The notes below the pieces were generated by a model. It had not been told where the DNA came from. It searched no databases and saw only the letters and a list, made by a program, of their open reading frames with translations. This document shows, one piece after another, positions 9,053-17,595 of a DNA stretch of 64,000 nt. The translations under genes and the position numbers were made by a program. Each line of letters opens with the position of its first letter. The first letter of the stretch is position 1. This DNA is from Paenibacillus sp. BIHB 4019. GTDB taxonomy: Bacteria; Bacillota; Bacilli; Paenibacillales; Paenibacillaceae. Location: assembly GCF_002741035.1 (NCBI RefSeq), contig NZ_CP016808.1, forward strand, positions 4,202,501 to 4,266,500, given 5' to 3'.

Positions 9053-9472
9053 CTAAAAAATAGAAAGGTAGAATAAGGAGCGGCTAAGTAAAATAGGTTC
9101 CTCAGAAGCGTTGTCGTCCGGTTCAATTTCTGCGGTCCAGCTTTTGAGATGATGAATCGCATGATCGAATAGGTTGTACACACTGTGATGATCGGCTTGC
9201 TCGCTCCGAAGCGATCGTCCTGTAATAGACAAGGTGCCGATAAAGCTGCTCAGCGCGCTGCACCACAGGCCCCAATCGTTAGGGCGCTCCATCTCGTCGA
9301 CAAATGTTTCGCCAAAGCCAATGCCTTTGTCCGTCGTTACCCGCAAGCAGGCACGGTTTCCGGCGTCGTCTACATTGAGTGCTGGAATGACAAACAGCTC
9401 AATGCGTTTGACCGTAAGCTTCATTGCGTGCTTCGCCTTAGGCGGAGCGTCCGGCGCATGAAGGACAATCAT
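9053..9472 (-). CDS. Unknown 139-residue protein under c-di-AMP riboswitch control
   Basis: Function not recognised. The second of two neighbouring ATGs is chosen: GAGGAG is 8 bases from it but only 2 bases from the first. Residues 20-60 (LTVKRIELFVIPALNVDDAG, then TDKGIGFGETFV) vaguely resemble the N-terminal capping domain of the enolase/mandelate racemase superfamily, but the barrel is missing, so this is weak. The C-terminal half has no recognisable motif. No signal peptide or membrane segment is evident. The gene is supported mainly by its own promoter, a canonical riboswitch and a terminator, all in the same orientation. Confidence 0.65.
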   Translation of the reverse strand: MIVLHAPDAPPKAKHAMKLTVKRIELFVIPALNVDDAGNRACLRVTTDKGIGFGETFVDEMERPNDWGLWCSALSSFIGTLSITGRSLRSEQADHHSVYNLFDHAIHHLKSWTAEIEPDDNASEEPILLSRSLFYLSIF

Positions 9473-9489
9473 TTTCATCTCTCCTCACG

Positions 9490-9632
9490 TTCGCTTACGG
9501 AGTTAGCTGTCGGATTCGGGCCAGTGAGCTGCCCTACCAGTGCGCAATGCACCGGATTCACCCCTTGCGATTCAAGCTTTCGCTTCAACCACGTTGTTGG
9601 TTCCCCCGCTTTTTCAATTGAAAAATTAAGCG
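9490..9632 (-). promoter_or_regulatory. c-di-AMP riboswitch (ydaO-yuaA type)
   Basis: On the minus strand the leader shows, in order, CGCTTAAT, GCGGGGGAACCAAC, GGGGTGAATCCGG, TGGTAGGGC, GCCCGAATCCGACAGCTAAC and CGTAAGCG. These are the conserved blocks of the ydaO class, with closing P1 arms CGCTTA and TAAGCG. In known cases c-di-AMP binding turns expression off. It lies directly upstream of the 139-residue gene, ending about 18 bases before its start. Confidence 0.9.
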
Positions 9633-9668
9633 ATTAATATTAGAGTGCTAGAATTCGGCTAGGGATAT

Positions 9669-9697
9669 ATATTAAACCGTTATTCCTCAATTGTAAA
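9669..9697 (-). promoter_or_regulatory. Sigma-A type promoter of the riboswitch transcript
   Basis: On the minus strand TTTACA, a 17-bp spacer and TAATAT, about 37 bases ahead of the riboswitch P1 stem. Confidence 0.6.
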
Positions 9698-9739
9698 CCT
9701 TTTAGTAGTAAATAAAATAAATAGTGCTGCTGCCTAATA

Positions 9740-9783
9740 GGCAAACGGGCGCTGCCGTCAATTGGCGGCAGCGCCCGTTTGCC
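9740..9783 (-). terminator. Terminator after the ArsB-type gene
   Basis: A perfect 18-bp inverted repeat (GGCAAACGGGCGCTGCCG and its complement) around an 8-base loop, just downstream of the minus-strand gene ending at 9856. The T run is weak on both sides. Confidence 0.65.
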
Positions 9784-9855
9784 ATAAAAATAGCTGCGGG
9801 TTTATAAGAAAACACCTATTTGCAGTCTGACCGCTCATGTATAAGTTGTCATAAG

Positions 9856-11220
9856 CTAGTGCATAGGGAAAATCCAGCCAACCCATAGAGCAAGAAGAGT
9901 GAGGGTAAACAGCAGCACTGGCGGAATGATGACAAGCGTTACTTTGACATAATCCATCCAACTGATTTTTACTTTGGATTTCTGCACGAGATTCATCCAA
10001 ATGAGTGAGGCTAGCGTGCCTATCGGTAAAATGAGTGAGCCAATATCGCTCCCAATGACGCTGGCGAGGTAGGCGATTTTGAGGGTAAGCGGGTCGAGGT
10101 TCATTTCAGTGAGCGTGATCGTGCCGATCATGAGCGCGGGATGATTGTTGACGAGTGTCGACATGGCGGAGACGAGCCCTCCGATTAAAATGCTTGCATT
10201 CATCAGGCTGCCAGTAACGAGCGGCTCGAACACCTGAACGAGTCCTTGCGTCAAGCCAATGTTGTGCAGGCCATAAATAATGATATACATGGCGAAGGCG
10301 AATATGAGTATATGCCAGGGGATTTTACGCAAAATGTCGTTCGGCGGCATTTTCAGGTAAATCCAGCGCCAACAAAGGAGCAGCAAGGAGCCGAAAACAG
10401 CGACCCACTCAACGGGGATGTGCAAATAGGATGCAGCAAATAAGCTGAGCCGAACGGAGAAGACGAAAAGCAGAATCGATTTCATAAAGCGGCTGCTGTA
10501 TTTGGGCTGCGCAGGCTTGCTTCCGGCAGGAGTAAGTAAAGGATGGTAGCCAGAGTGAATAGGGACGATTGAGATCGCACGGGGTACTTCCCGGGGAAGC
10601 TGATGGTAAAAGTAGAGGAACAGCAGCAAGGTGAGCAGCAGCAGACCAAGTGTAGCGGGGATAAACATCATGACGGTATGCATGTACAAATCCATGCCGA
10701 CAATTTTCAGCGCAATCAGATTTACAATATTGCTGACTCCGATGGGAGCGCTGGAGGCGGTAGCGATTAATGCTCCTGAGAGAAGATATGGGATTTTTTG
10801 GTGGTTTTTCAGTCCCATGTGATGCAGCATAATGAGCAAAATCGGGGTTGTGATAAGAATGCTGCCGTCATTGTTGAAAAATAGCGTCATCAGAAAACAC
10901 ATCAGGTTTACATACCAGAACAACCTAAGTCCTGAGCCTCGTGCCCGAATAGCAAGCCCTTCGGCTGCCCAGATGAAAAAGCCGAAGCTTTCTAGCACGA
11001 TAGCCATGACGATCGTCGCCATAATAGTGATGGCGGCTCCGCTTACAGTGGCGCTAATATGCGCTAGGTCGGACAACGAGACGACGCCGCTCAGTAGGAC
11101 GAGTATGGCGCCAAACGTAGCAGGAATGGCTTCATTCAGCCCTCTGGGACGCCACAAAATGAGCAAGATAGTGAAGAGGAAAGCAAACAGGGACACGATC
11201 ATGGAAGGTAGCGAGATCAA
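9856..11220 (-). CDS. arsB: ArsB/NhaD-type membrane transporter
   Basis: A 454-residue inner-membrane protein with about 11-12 hydrophobic segments. The conserved elements of the ArsB/ion-transporter superfamily are visible: FNNDGSILITTPILL, ATASSAPIGVSNIVNL, TLVNNHPALMIG and GSDIGSLILPIGTLASLIW. Family members export arsenite, but some carry other anions or sodium, so the substrate is not certain. The start is a TTG with GAGGTG seven bases upstream; an ATG six codons in is the alternative. No arsR, arsC or arsA is adjacent, which weakens a specific arsenic role. Confidence 0.8.
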   Translation of the reverse strand: MISLPSMIVSLFAFLFTILLILWRPRGLNEAIPATFGAILVLLSGVVSLSDLAHISATVSGAAITIMATIVMAIVLESFGFFIWAAEGLAIRARGSGLRLFWYVNLMCFLMTLFFNNDGSILITTPILLIMLHHMGLKNHQKIPYLLSGALIATASSAPIGVSNIVNLIALKIVGMDLYMHTVMMFIPATLGLLLLTLLLFLYFYHQLPREVPRAISIVPIHSGYHPLLTPAGSKPAQPKYSSRFMKSILLFVFSVRLSLFAASYLHIPVEWVAVFGSLLLLCWRWIYLKMPPNDILRKIPWHILIFAFAMYIIIYGLHNIGLTQGLVQVFEPLVTGSLMNASILIGGLVSAMSTLVNNHPALMIGTITLTEMNLDPLTLKIAYLASVIGSDIGSLILPIGTLASLIWMNLVQKSKVKISWMDYVKVTLVIIPPVLLFTLTLLALWVGWIFPMH

Positions 11221-11271
11221 ATGGTAATCACCTCGAATTCTTGATTAAATTCATAGTGAAGCGGGAAAGGG

Positions 11272-11448
11272 TTATTCGTTTGCGGCAGCGGCAGTATGCT
11301 GAGCGTTTTCTATGCTAATGCTGTCATAGCGATTATCTGTTGCCGCAGAGGACAGGGTTAGAATAGTAGGCTGTTTAATCGGTGGAGGAGGCTTAAGAAT
11401 GAAATAGAGGGACAGGCCTGATGAGCAAATAATGAAGACAGTAAGCAA
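11272..11448 (-). CDS. Small membrane protein of unknown function, 58 residues
   Basis: Starts with TTG eight bases after a perfect AAAGGAGG. One transmembrane helix (LTVFIICSSGLSLYFIL) is followed by a KPPPPIKQP turn and a hydrophilic Ser/Asn/Ala tail. It lies 51 bp upstream of the ArsB-type gene on the same strand and is probably co-transcribed, so it could be a small accessory subunit. No homologue is recognised from the sequence alone. Confidence 0.5.
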   Translation of the reverse strand: MLTVFIICSSGLSLYFILKPPPPIKQPTILTLSSAATDNRYDSISIENAQHTAAAANE

Positions 11449-11601
11449 GGGGGGTTCCTCCTTTCTAGTGATAACGCATATGAGGACAATTATCATGGGG
11501 AGATACGAATAATATATTTATATGTGGCCTACTGATAGAGGGTACTAGACGTTAATAGTAGATTGCTATAATTCCGCGAAGCGTCCCCCGCTCCGAATAC
11601 A

Positions 11602-11636
11602 CAAAACAACCCCGGCCCAATGGAGGGGCCGAGGCT
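11602..11636 (-). terminator. Terminator of the HxlR-type gene
   Basis: On the minus strand, CCTCGGCCC pairs with GGGCCGGGG, followed by TTGTTTTG. Confidence 0.75.
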
Positions 11637-11650
11637 GCTTCGTTTACCTT

Positions 11651-11977
11651 TTACTTGGATATGGACATAGGCGCTACCCAATTGGATGACCATTGCTGCA
11701 ATTCGCGAATGACCGGCTCCAGTGCGTGTCCCTTTTCAGTGAGCGAATATTCGATGCGAACTGGAATGTCTGGAAAGACGGCGCGGCTTACAATGCCCTC
11801 ATTTTCAAGATCCTTAAGCCGCTCAGACAGCAGTCTGCCGCTAATGGGAAGGGCGCCTTGAATGCAGCTGAAGCGCTGCGGCCCGGACAGCAACTGATAA
11901 ATAATCAAGCCGGTCCATCGTTTGCTTATAATGTCCATCCCTTTGTGCAGGCGCGGACAAAGCCCGGATTTCTCCAT
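11651..11977 (-). CDS. HxlR-family transcriptional regulator
   Basis: A 108-residue winged-helix protein with the family pattern: CPRLHKGMDIISKRWTGLIIYQLL (N-terminal helices), GALPISGRLLSERLKDLENEGIVSR (recognition helix) and VRIEYSLTEKGHALEPVI (wing). The N-terminal Cys is typical of redox- or aldehyde-responsive members. The ATG at 11977 has GAGGTG upstream. It diverges from ribA; the 237-bp gap contains several TATA-rich inverted repeats that may be its operator. Its target is not known; ribA is a candidate only by position. Confidence 0.88.
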   Translation of the reverse strand: MEKSGLCPRLHKGMDIISKRWTGLIIYQLLSGPQRFSCIQGALPISGRLLSERLKDLENEGIVSRAVFPDIPVRIEYSLTEKGHALEPVIRELQQWSSNWVAPMSISK

Positions 11978-12059
11978 GTAGATCACCTCATTATAACTTG
12001 CTATTAAGTATAGCTTTAATAGTATTTATATACAAGCAAACTTTTTGAACGCTCATAAC

Positions 12060-12088
12060 TTGACGTAATGGAATTTCGAATATATAAT
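12060..12088 (+). promoter_or_regulatory. Sigma-A type promoter of ribA
   Basis: TTGACG, a 17-bp spacer and TATAAT, leaving a leader of about 125 bases before the ATG at 12215. No FMN riboswitch signature was seen in this leader. Confidence 0.6.
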
Positions 12089-12214
12089 TAGTTACTAATG
12101 GTAAGCGAAAATTTGTTCCCCTATGATTGTTAATAAGGCAAGGTGCATGTCTAGCAGATGAAGCTTAGCCTTTCAACCTATTATATCAAATACAGATGAA
12201 GAAGGTGCACACTA

Positions 12215-12976
12215 ATGATTAAACCATCCATTCGTTCTATTATAAATGACAAAATAAAAACAATTGAAGGCGATTCGCACGATATCCACGTTGTCGGACC
12301 GATCCAGCTTCCGGTTGAGCTTGATGGCGAAACGAAGATTTTCCAGTGGTACAGCTGGCTGAAGCGTGAGAAAAATAGCGCACAGGACGAAGCAGATCTA
12401 TACAGCGAGCTGGCAAATGGGCATTATGCGGAGCTCCAGCAATCCAGCGTGCTCGTCTATGGCGATTTTGCCGAAGGCGAAGATGCGCTGATTCGCATGC
12501 ACAGCATTTGCCATACGGGCGATATTTTTGGCAGCCAACGCTGTGATTGCGGCTTTCAGCTTAAGCAGTCGATGCGGATGATTACCGAGCATGGAACGGG
12601 TGCCTTATTTTATTTGGCCAATCATGAAGGCCGTGGCATTGGCTTGTTCAGCAAGGCAATGGCTTACCTGCTTCAAGAGGAAGGGCTGGATACGGTTGAT
12701 GCGAACTTGGAGCTGGGCTTTGCCGAGGACGCTCGCGATTACAGCGAATCCATTGCAGTCTTGAAGCTGCTTCGCTCGCAGCCCGTATCGATTATTACGA
12801 ACAACCCGCGCAAAGTGGAGGCGCTTCGTGATGCTGGCATGCACATTGCCCGCCGTGTTCCGCTTTGGGGCCAGACCTCGGTCTACAATGAGAAGTATTT
12901 GACAACAAAGGTTGTGAAGTCAGGGCATTATTCGGCCGAAGCCCAGCAAGAGGATAATCAGGTCAAAGCGCTGTAA
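12215..12976 (+). CDS. ribA: GTP cyclohydrolase II
   Basis: Opens and hydrolyses GTP to the pyrimidine precursor of riboflavin, with Zn and Mg. It has 253 residues. The zinc ligands are visible as Cys99, Cys110 and Cys112 in SICHTGDIFGSQRCDC; ANHEGRGIGLFSK and ITNNPRKVEALRDAG are family motifs. It lacks the DHBP synthase (RibB) domain usually fused in Bacillus and stands alone without other rib genes. Together with the HxlR divergence this suggests a second, specialised copy (inference). The ATG has GAAGGTG upstream. Confidence 0.88.
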   Translation: MIKPSIRSIINDKIKTIEGDSHDIHVVGPIQLPVELDGETKIFQWYSWLKREKNSAQDEADLYSELANGHYAELQQSSVLVYGDFAEGEDALIRMHSICHTGDIFGSQRCDCGFQLKQSMRMITEHGTGALFYLANHEGRGIGLFSKAMAYLLQEEGLDTVDANLELGFAEDARDYSESIAVLKLLRSQPVSIITNNPRKVEALRDAGMHIARRVPLWGQTSVYNEKYLTTKVVKSGHYSAEAQQEDNQVKAL

Positions 12977-13033
12977 GATCAGGAGATATTTTGAAGATAA
13001 GTTAAGGATACGGATGTGTTTTAAAAAAAGTTT

Positions 13034-13061
13034 GCGCGGAGGCCTGCTTCCGCGCTTTTTT
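13034..13061 (+). terminator. Terminator after ribA
   Basis: GCGCGGA and TCCGCGC arms followed by TTTTTT. Confidence 0.85.
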
Positions 13062-13170
13062 GCCGTAACTTCCGCTCTGTTCATGCGTCTATTGGATATT
13101 GACGATAATGTGGCATATACTATTAGGGTGAGAGGGCCAGGTGAACATGACGATTGAGGTGAATAACGGC

Positions 13171-14160
13171 GTGCGTAGTCGTAACTATAGATGGAATATT
13201 TTAGTTCTTATTTTTGCATTATTCATTGCAGGCTGCAGCGGCAACAATAAAAATACAGAGGAAAGACGGGAATCCCATGCTGGGGCTCAGGTTTCGCCAG
13301 TTGTTCAAGGTGTCCCTCAAGAGAAAGACAATTTGCTGGAGCAATACCGCCAGACGGTGCAAAATGCGAAGGAGCCGTTCGAAATTGTATCATTCCTGAA
13401 CGAAAATATGTCGAAAGCGGGACAGGAGCGGGCGGATACGATGATACGCGAGCTGAATGCGTATTATAACAATGATCTGGAACGAACGCAGGACGCTTTT
13501 TTTGAAAATAATGTGCAGGAGGTGCTGCTCCAGCAGCAGTGGCCGATTACGGCTTCCAACGCCGCCGAAATTCAGGATGCCGCTGTGAAGCAGCTTGTTA
13601 TTACGAAGTTGATGGGCGGCTACAAGCTGATTATGGTAGAGGGCACCATTTATCCGATCATTGATTTTGAATTGCAAAAGGTTTACAAAAATTACGTATC
13701 GCAGCAGATGAATGATTATATTTTTTTGCGAGCGGTAGAATCCAATGAGGTATCAGCGAAGGATGCCGGACTGATCATAACGTGGGACAAACTGGCGAAT
13801 CGCGCCGTTTTGTCGGAAAACTACATTAAGACGTACCCAAACTCAGCAGAGCGCCCGGAAATCGAGCAGCTTTATTTAAACAGCTACTTATCGATGTATA
13901 TTTATGGCCTCAATAATACGCCTGTATTCGATATGGAAACGTATCGGCTGCTCAGCGAGGTGAAGGCGAGCTATCAAAAGCTGGTGAAGGAGCACCCGGA
14001 AACGGTAACAGCTCAAATTGTTTCTCAGTTTCTGGACGTGCTGGCGACGACGGATGAGCAAGTTTACAAACGGATCAATGGAAAGCAGATGGATATCCGG
14101 GCGGTCAAGCAATTTCATGAACGTTTTCAGGCGAAAGCAGAAGAGCTGCTTGGTGCTTAA
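13171..14160 (+). CDS. Lipoprotein of unknown function
   Basis: About 329 residues. The GTG at 13171, with GAGGTG nine bases upstream, puts the basic N-terminus directly before the hydrophobic signal WNILVLIFALFIAGC. Upstream GTG and ATG codons at 13141 and 13147 are alternatives that add ten residues. After the lipobox Cys comes a short polar linker, then a mostly alpha-helical domain (NNDLERTQDAFFENN, YKNYVSQQMNDYIFLRAVES, FDMETYRLLSEVKASYQKL). It is likely exposed on the outer membrane face. No enzyme motif was found. Confidence 0.75.
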   Translation: MRSRNYRWNILVLIFALFIAGCSGNNKNTEERRESHAGAQVSPVVQGVPQEKDNLLEQYRQTVQNAKEPFEIVSFLNENMSKAGQERADTMIRELNAYYNNDLERTQDAFFENNVQEVLLQQQWPITASNAAEIQDAAVKQLVITKLMGGYKLIMVEGTIYPIIDFELQKVYKNYVSQQMNDYIFLRAVESNEVSAKDAGLIITWDKLANRAVLSENYIKTYPNSAERPEIEQLYLNSYLSMYIYGLNNTPVFDMETYRLLSEVKASYQKLVKEHPETVTAQIVSQFLDVLATTDEQVYKRINGKQMDIRAVKQFHERFQAKAEELLGA

Positions 14161-14271
14161 AAAGGCCGATTTATGACGTCAGAAACGGGCAAATTTCTTT
14201 TGCGTTTCATAGGCATTTCAAGTATGATGGATGTTAAAGATTAGCGACGTACAGTCAGAAGGAGCCTTTAC

Positions 14272-15234
14272 ATGAATTCAAAAACAAGTCATTGTAAAAT
14301 CGTCGATTGCACTATTCGCGATGGCGGATTAGTAAACAACTGGGATTTCAGCGTAGAGTTTGTCCAGCACTTGTACAAGAGCCTGAACGATGCTGGTGTT
14401 GATTATATGGAAATTGGCTATAAAAACTCGCCAAAGCTGCTCAAAGGCGCGGAAAGTGCAGGTCCTTGGCGTTTTCTGGATGACGAGTTTCTGAGAACCG
14501 TCATTCCTAACAAAGGGACTACGAAGCTGTCTGCACTCGTTGACGTAGGCCGTGTAGACGAGAATGATATTTTGCCGCGCAGCGAAAGCTTGCTCGATCT
14601 GATCCGTGTCGCTTGTTATGCGAAAGATGTGGACAAAGGTCTTGAGCTGGTTAAACTATTCAGTGACCGTGGCTATGAGACGACGCTGAACATTATGGCC
14701 TTGTCCAATGTAATGGAAAACCAACTGTTGGAAGCGTTCGAATTGATCAATGACAGCGTTGTTGATGTTGTGTACATCGTCGATTCCTACGGCAGCCTGA
14801 AGCCGAATGATGTAAGCTACTTGACGGAAAAGTTCCGCAAGTATCTTCCGAACAAACGTCTGGGCGCGCATATGCACAACAATTTGCAGCTAGCATTCGC
14901 TAATACGCTTATTGCTGCTGAGGGCGGCGTCGAGCTGCTGGATTCGTCCGTATATGGCATGGGCCGCGCAGCAGGCAACTGCAACACAGAGCTGCTCGTA
15001 TCCCAACTGCAAAACCCAAGATACAAAACACGCCCGGTTCTCGATATGATCGAGAAATACATGATCCCGCTTCGTGAGAAGGAAGAGTGGGGCTATATTA
15101 TTCCTTACATGATTACTGGTATTTTGGACGAGCATCCGCGTTCGGCAATGGCGCTTCGCGATTCCGAGGACAAGGATAAAGCGGTTGACTTCTATGATCG
15201 TATGACAACGCCAGAATTATCGCATAGCAAATAA
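14272..15234 (+). CDS. DRE-TIM metallolyase family aldolase (HMGL-like)
   Basis: A 320-residue TIM-barrel protein related to 4-hydroxy-2-oxovalerate aldolase and isopropylmalate synthase. The superfamily metal site is visible: DCTIRDGG (Arg16, Asp17) and HMHNN (His200, His202), with YIVDSYGSL and GMGRAAGNCNTELL nearby. The real substrate is unknown: no aldehyde dehydrogenase partner or acyl-CoA pathway gene lies beside it. The start has GAAGGAG. It forms a single-gene unit with a terminator. Confidence 0.8.
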   Translation: MNSKTSHCKIVDCTIRDGGLVNNWDFSVEFVQHLYKSLNDAGVDYMEIGYKNSPKLLKGAESAGPWRFLDDEFLRTVIPNKGTTKLSALVDVGRVDENDILPRSESLLDLIRVACYAKDVDKGLELVKLFSDRGYETTLNIMALSNVMENQLLEAFELINDSVVDVVYIVDSYGSLKPNDVSYLTEKFRKYLPNKRLGAHMHNNLQLAFANTLIAAEGGVELLDSSVYGMGRAAGNCNTELLVSQLQNPRYKTRPVLDMIEKYMIPLREKEEWGYIIPYMITGILDEHPRSAMALRDSEDKDKAVDFYDRMTTPELSHSK

Positions 15235-15263
15235 TAGCTGCCTACCAGCAGCTGTACAATTGA

Positions 15264-15315
15264 AAAGCCCTGGAAAGTCCGTCCATGTTGGAAGACGGCT
15301 GTCCAGGGCTTTTTG
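15264..15315. terminator. Terminator between convergent genes
   Basis: AAAAGCCCTGGA and TCCAGGGCTTTTT arms. It can serve both the aldolase gene and the minus-strand GNAT gene. Confidence 0.85.
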
Positions 15316-15342
15316 TATGGGAATGGACGGGCATTAGGCCTG

Positions 15343-15774
15343 TTATACAAGCTGCTTGGTCATCGTGACATGAGGCATGCCTTCCTCCAAAAAAATCTCC
15401 GAAACCGTGCGATAGCCCAGTTTGCTGTAGAAGCCTTCTGCATGGGTTTGCGCATTTAGCTTGGCAGCAGTAAGTCCTTGGGCTGCGGCTGCTTGCTCCA
15501 TCGCTTCGACGATGATTTTACCAATGCCGAGCTTGCGGTACTCTGCCAAAATGCATATGCGCTCCAGCTTGGCTGCACCGCCCACTACTCGTATTCTTCC
15601 TGCTCCTACTGGCACCTGATCGCTGAGGGCGAGCAGATGCTGGGCCGTATCTTCAAATTCATCATATTCATTGGCAGCAGGGACGCCCTGCTCGTCAACA
15701 AATACGCTGCGCCGTACTTCAAATACGGCATTCCGGTCTTCCTGATTTTGAACCAGACGTGTAGTAATAGACAT
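15343..15774 (-). CDS. GNAT-family N-acetyltransferase
   Basis: A 143-residue single-domain acetyltransferase. It has the acetyl-CoA binding segment LERICILAEYRKLGIGKIIV, where R-K-L-G-I-G corresponds to the RxxGxG motif, and AEGFYSKLGYRTVSEIFLEEG at the C-terminus. The N-terminus VFEVRRSVFVDEQGVP is typical of ElaA/YjcF-like members. AAGGAGGT precedes the ATG. It follows a small unknown gene after 36 bp, probably in one transcript. The acceptor is unknown. Confidence 0.88.
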   Translation of the reverse strand: MSITTRLVQNQEDRNAVFEVRRSVFVDEQGVPAANEYDEFEDTAQHLLALSDQVPVGAGRIRVVGGAAKLERICILAEYRKLGIGKIIVEAMEQAAAAQGLTAAKLNAQTHAEGFYSKLGYRTVSEIFLEEGMPHVTMTKQLV

Positions 15775-15810
15775 GTCAGTTAATACCTCCTTTTTTCAAT
15801 ATTTCCACGA

Positions 15811-16125
15811 TTATTGTTCGTTATTTATTAGACGCAATTCGCCTTCGCCGCGAATCGCTGCCGCATAATGCTTCTCATTGGGGTGGAAATAAGCGGTACC
15901 TTCAAATTTGCGATTGTCCAATGAGGTGACGCGCAGCTCAATTCGAATGTCCTCGCTTTGATTGAACCATTTCAATACATCGGCATCTGCAATGCCGTTC
16001 GCATCGACGTACCACAAAGCCGAGCCAAAGTCTGTCACTAAAAATAAGTCGGCATTCGTAAAAGTAAGCTGACGAGTCCCCTGCTGATAGGTCATTTCAA
16101 TATTGGTTAACGCTATCGTTTCCAT
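15811..16125 (-). CDS. Conserved hypothetical protein, 104 residues
   Basis: A small soluble protein with an all-beta look (IALTNIEMTYQQGTRQLTF, IRIELRVTSLDNRKFEGTAYF, YAAAIRGEGELRLI). The ATG has AGGAGG eight bases upstream. It is the first gene of a two-gene unit with the GNAT acetyltransferase. No family assignment can be made from the sequence alone. Confidence 0.7.
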   Translation of the reverse strand: METIALTNIEMTYQQGTRQLTFTNADLFLVTDFGSALWYVDANGIADADVLKWFNQSEDIRIELRVTSLDNRKFEGTAYFHPNEKHYAAAIRGEGELRLINNEQ

Positions 16126-16272
16126 CCGTTTATCCTCCTAAGAAAAACGCCGCATATGGTCTGGACAAGCCAGCGCTGCAGCCTTTTAATCATTTTAATG
16201 TTGAATATGCTTTTATGCAACAATCATCGCCCCGCAATCGTCTAATGGAAAAAGATAGAAGGGGGATTTAAG

Positions 16273-17595
16273 ATGCAAAATACAAATAAACTCATCTTAT
16301 TTCGCACAATGGTCATCATTATCGTTTTAATGCTGGCAGCAGCTTGCTCTGGCAGCATGAATAACGGCTCTGATCGGAGTAATTCCACGAAACCGGGGGA
16401 TACAACAGGAGATAACACAACGGGAGACACTGTAACTAAAAGTGCTGAAGACAGCGGAGGCGACCAAGCACCAAGCAAAGGAGAAGCAACGGAGCCTGCT
16501 CCTGAAAGTGAACGCAGAGAAAGTGGGGATAGGCGTTATACTTCGCAACAAGCGGAAGTGAAGGCAGGACAGCTTACAGCTGGTGAATGGGATGATTTGG
16601 CCGCATGGCAGCGCTTCGGCAATTTGCTCAATAGCAAAGAGGGCGACGACAATGCCCGCTATTGGTCGTTTCATGCTTTTAACCGATTGGAGGTCGTTGT
16701 GACATCAGGCGGGCGTGCAGTATCCGATGCTGTTGTAAAGCTAAGTGACAATCAGCGCGAGCAAGTATGGGAAGCGCGTACAAATACAGATGGAAAAGCT
16801 TATTTATTTGCCGGACTTTTTAACAAAGGACAAAACGATAAGCAAAGCCATTATAAAGTCGAGGTGCAGGCAGGCCAGTACCATAAGAGCATAGACCAAA
16901 TTAGCCTGCCGGAGCAAGGCACGCTCAAGGTTGATTTGGGAGGCGAAGCTGAGCTCGCCAATTCAGTCGATATTATGTTTGTTGTAGATACGACAGGCTC
17001 AATGGAGGATGAGCTGCGCTATTTGGAGGCCGAACTGAAGGATGTAATCGGCAGAGTAGGCGAGCAGCACGGCCAGCAACTGGATATACGGCTCAGTGCC
17101 AACTTTTATAAGGATAAATTTGATGATTATACGGTGAAGCCGTTTCCGTTTACGACGGATGTCGATCAGGTGGTCCGAAAATTGGCAGCGGAAAAGGCTG
17201 ATGGCGGCGGCGATTATCCCGAAGCGGTGGATGCGGCGCTGCGCGATGCCATTCATGGACATGACTGGAGCGACCAGGCGCGGGCAAGGCTGTTATTCCT
17301 CGTATTGGATGCTCCGCCGCATTATAACACTGAAGTAGTTAATGAAATTCAGGAGCTGATCCAAACGGCAGCGGCCGAGGGCATCCGTATGATTCCCGTC
17401 GCCTCCAGCGGTATAGATGTACAAACGGAATATTTGCTGCGCTTTATGGCGGTGGCGACGGGTGGGACGTACTTGTTTCTGACGGATGACAGCGGAATAG
17501 GCGGCGGCCACTTGGAGCCTGCTGCCGGGGAATACGAGGTGAAGCCGCTAAACGATCTGCTGGTTGAAATGATTAATCGGTACGTTCAGCCGTAA
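16273..17595 (+). CDS. Surface lipoprotein with von Willebrand factor A domain
   Basis: A 440-residue protein. The signal peptide ends in the lipobox AAACS, followed by about 80 residues of low-complexity Ser/Thr/Asp/Gly/Glu linker. The region around residues 130-220 looks like a beta-sandwich (LEVVVTSGGRAVSDAVVKLS, TNTDGKAYLF), similar to CnaB-type domains. The vWA domain starts with DIMFVVDTTGSMEDEL; Asp239-Thr-Thr-Gly-Ser is the first MIDAS motif. It probably binds a ligand or metal at the cell surface. The last 23 bp overlap the end of a small convergent gene. Confidence 0.85.
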   Translation: MQNTNKLILFRTMVIIIVLMLAAACSGSMNNGSDRSNSTKPGDTTGDNTTGDTVTKSAEDSGGDQAPSKGEATEPAPESERRESGDRRYTSQQAEVKAGQLTAGEWDDLAAWQRFGNLLNSKEGDDNARYWSFHAFNRLEVVVTSGGRAVSDAVVKLSDNQREQVWEARTNTDGKAYLFAGLFNKGQNDKQSHYKVEVQAGQYHKSIDQISLPEQGTLKVDLGGEAELANSVDIMFVVDTTGSMEDELRYLEAELKDVIGRVGEQHGQQLDIRLSANFYKDKFDDYTVKPFPFTTDVDQVVRKLAAEKADGGGDYPEAVDAALRDAIHGHDWSDQARARLLFLVLDAPPHYNTEVVNEIQELIQTAAAEGIRMIPVASSGIDVQTEYLLRFMAVATGGTYLFLTDDSGIGGGHLEPAAGEYEVKPLNDLLVEMINRYVQP

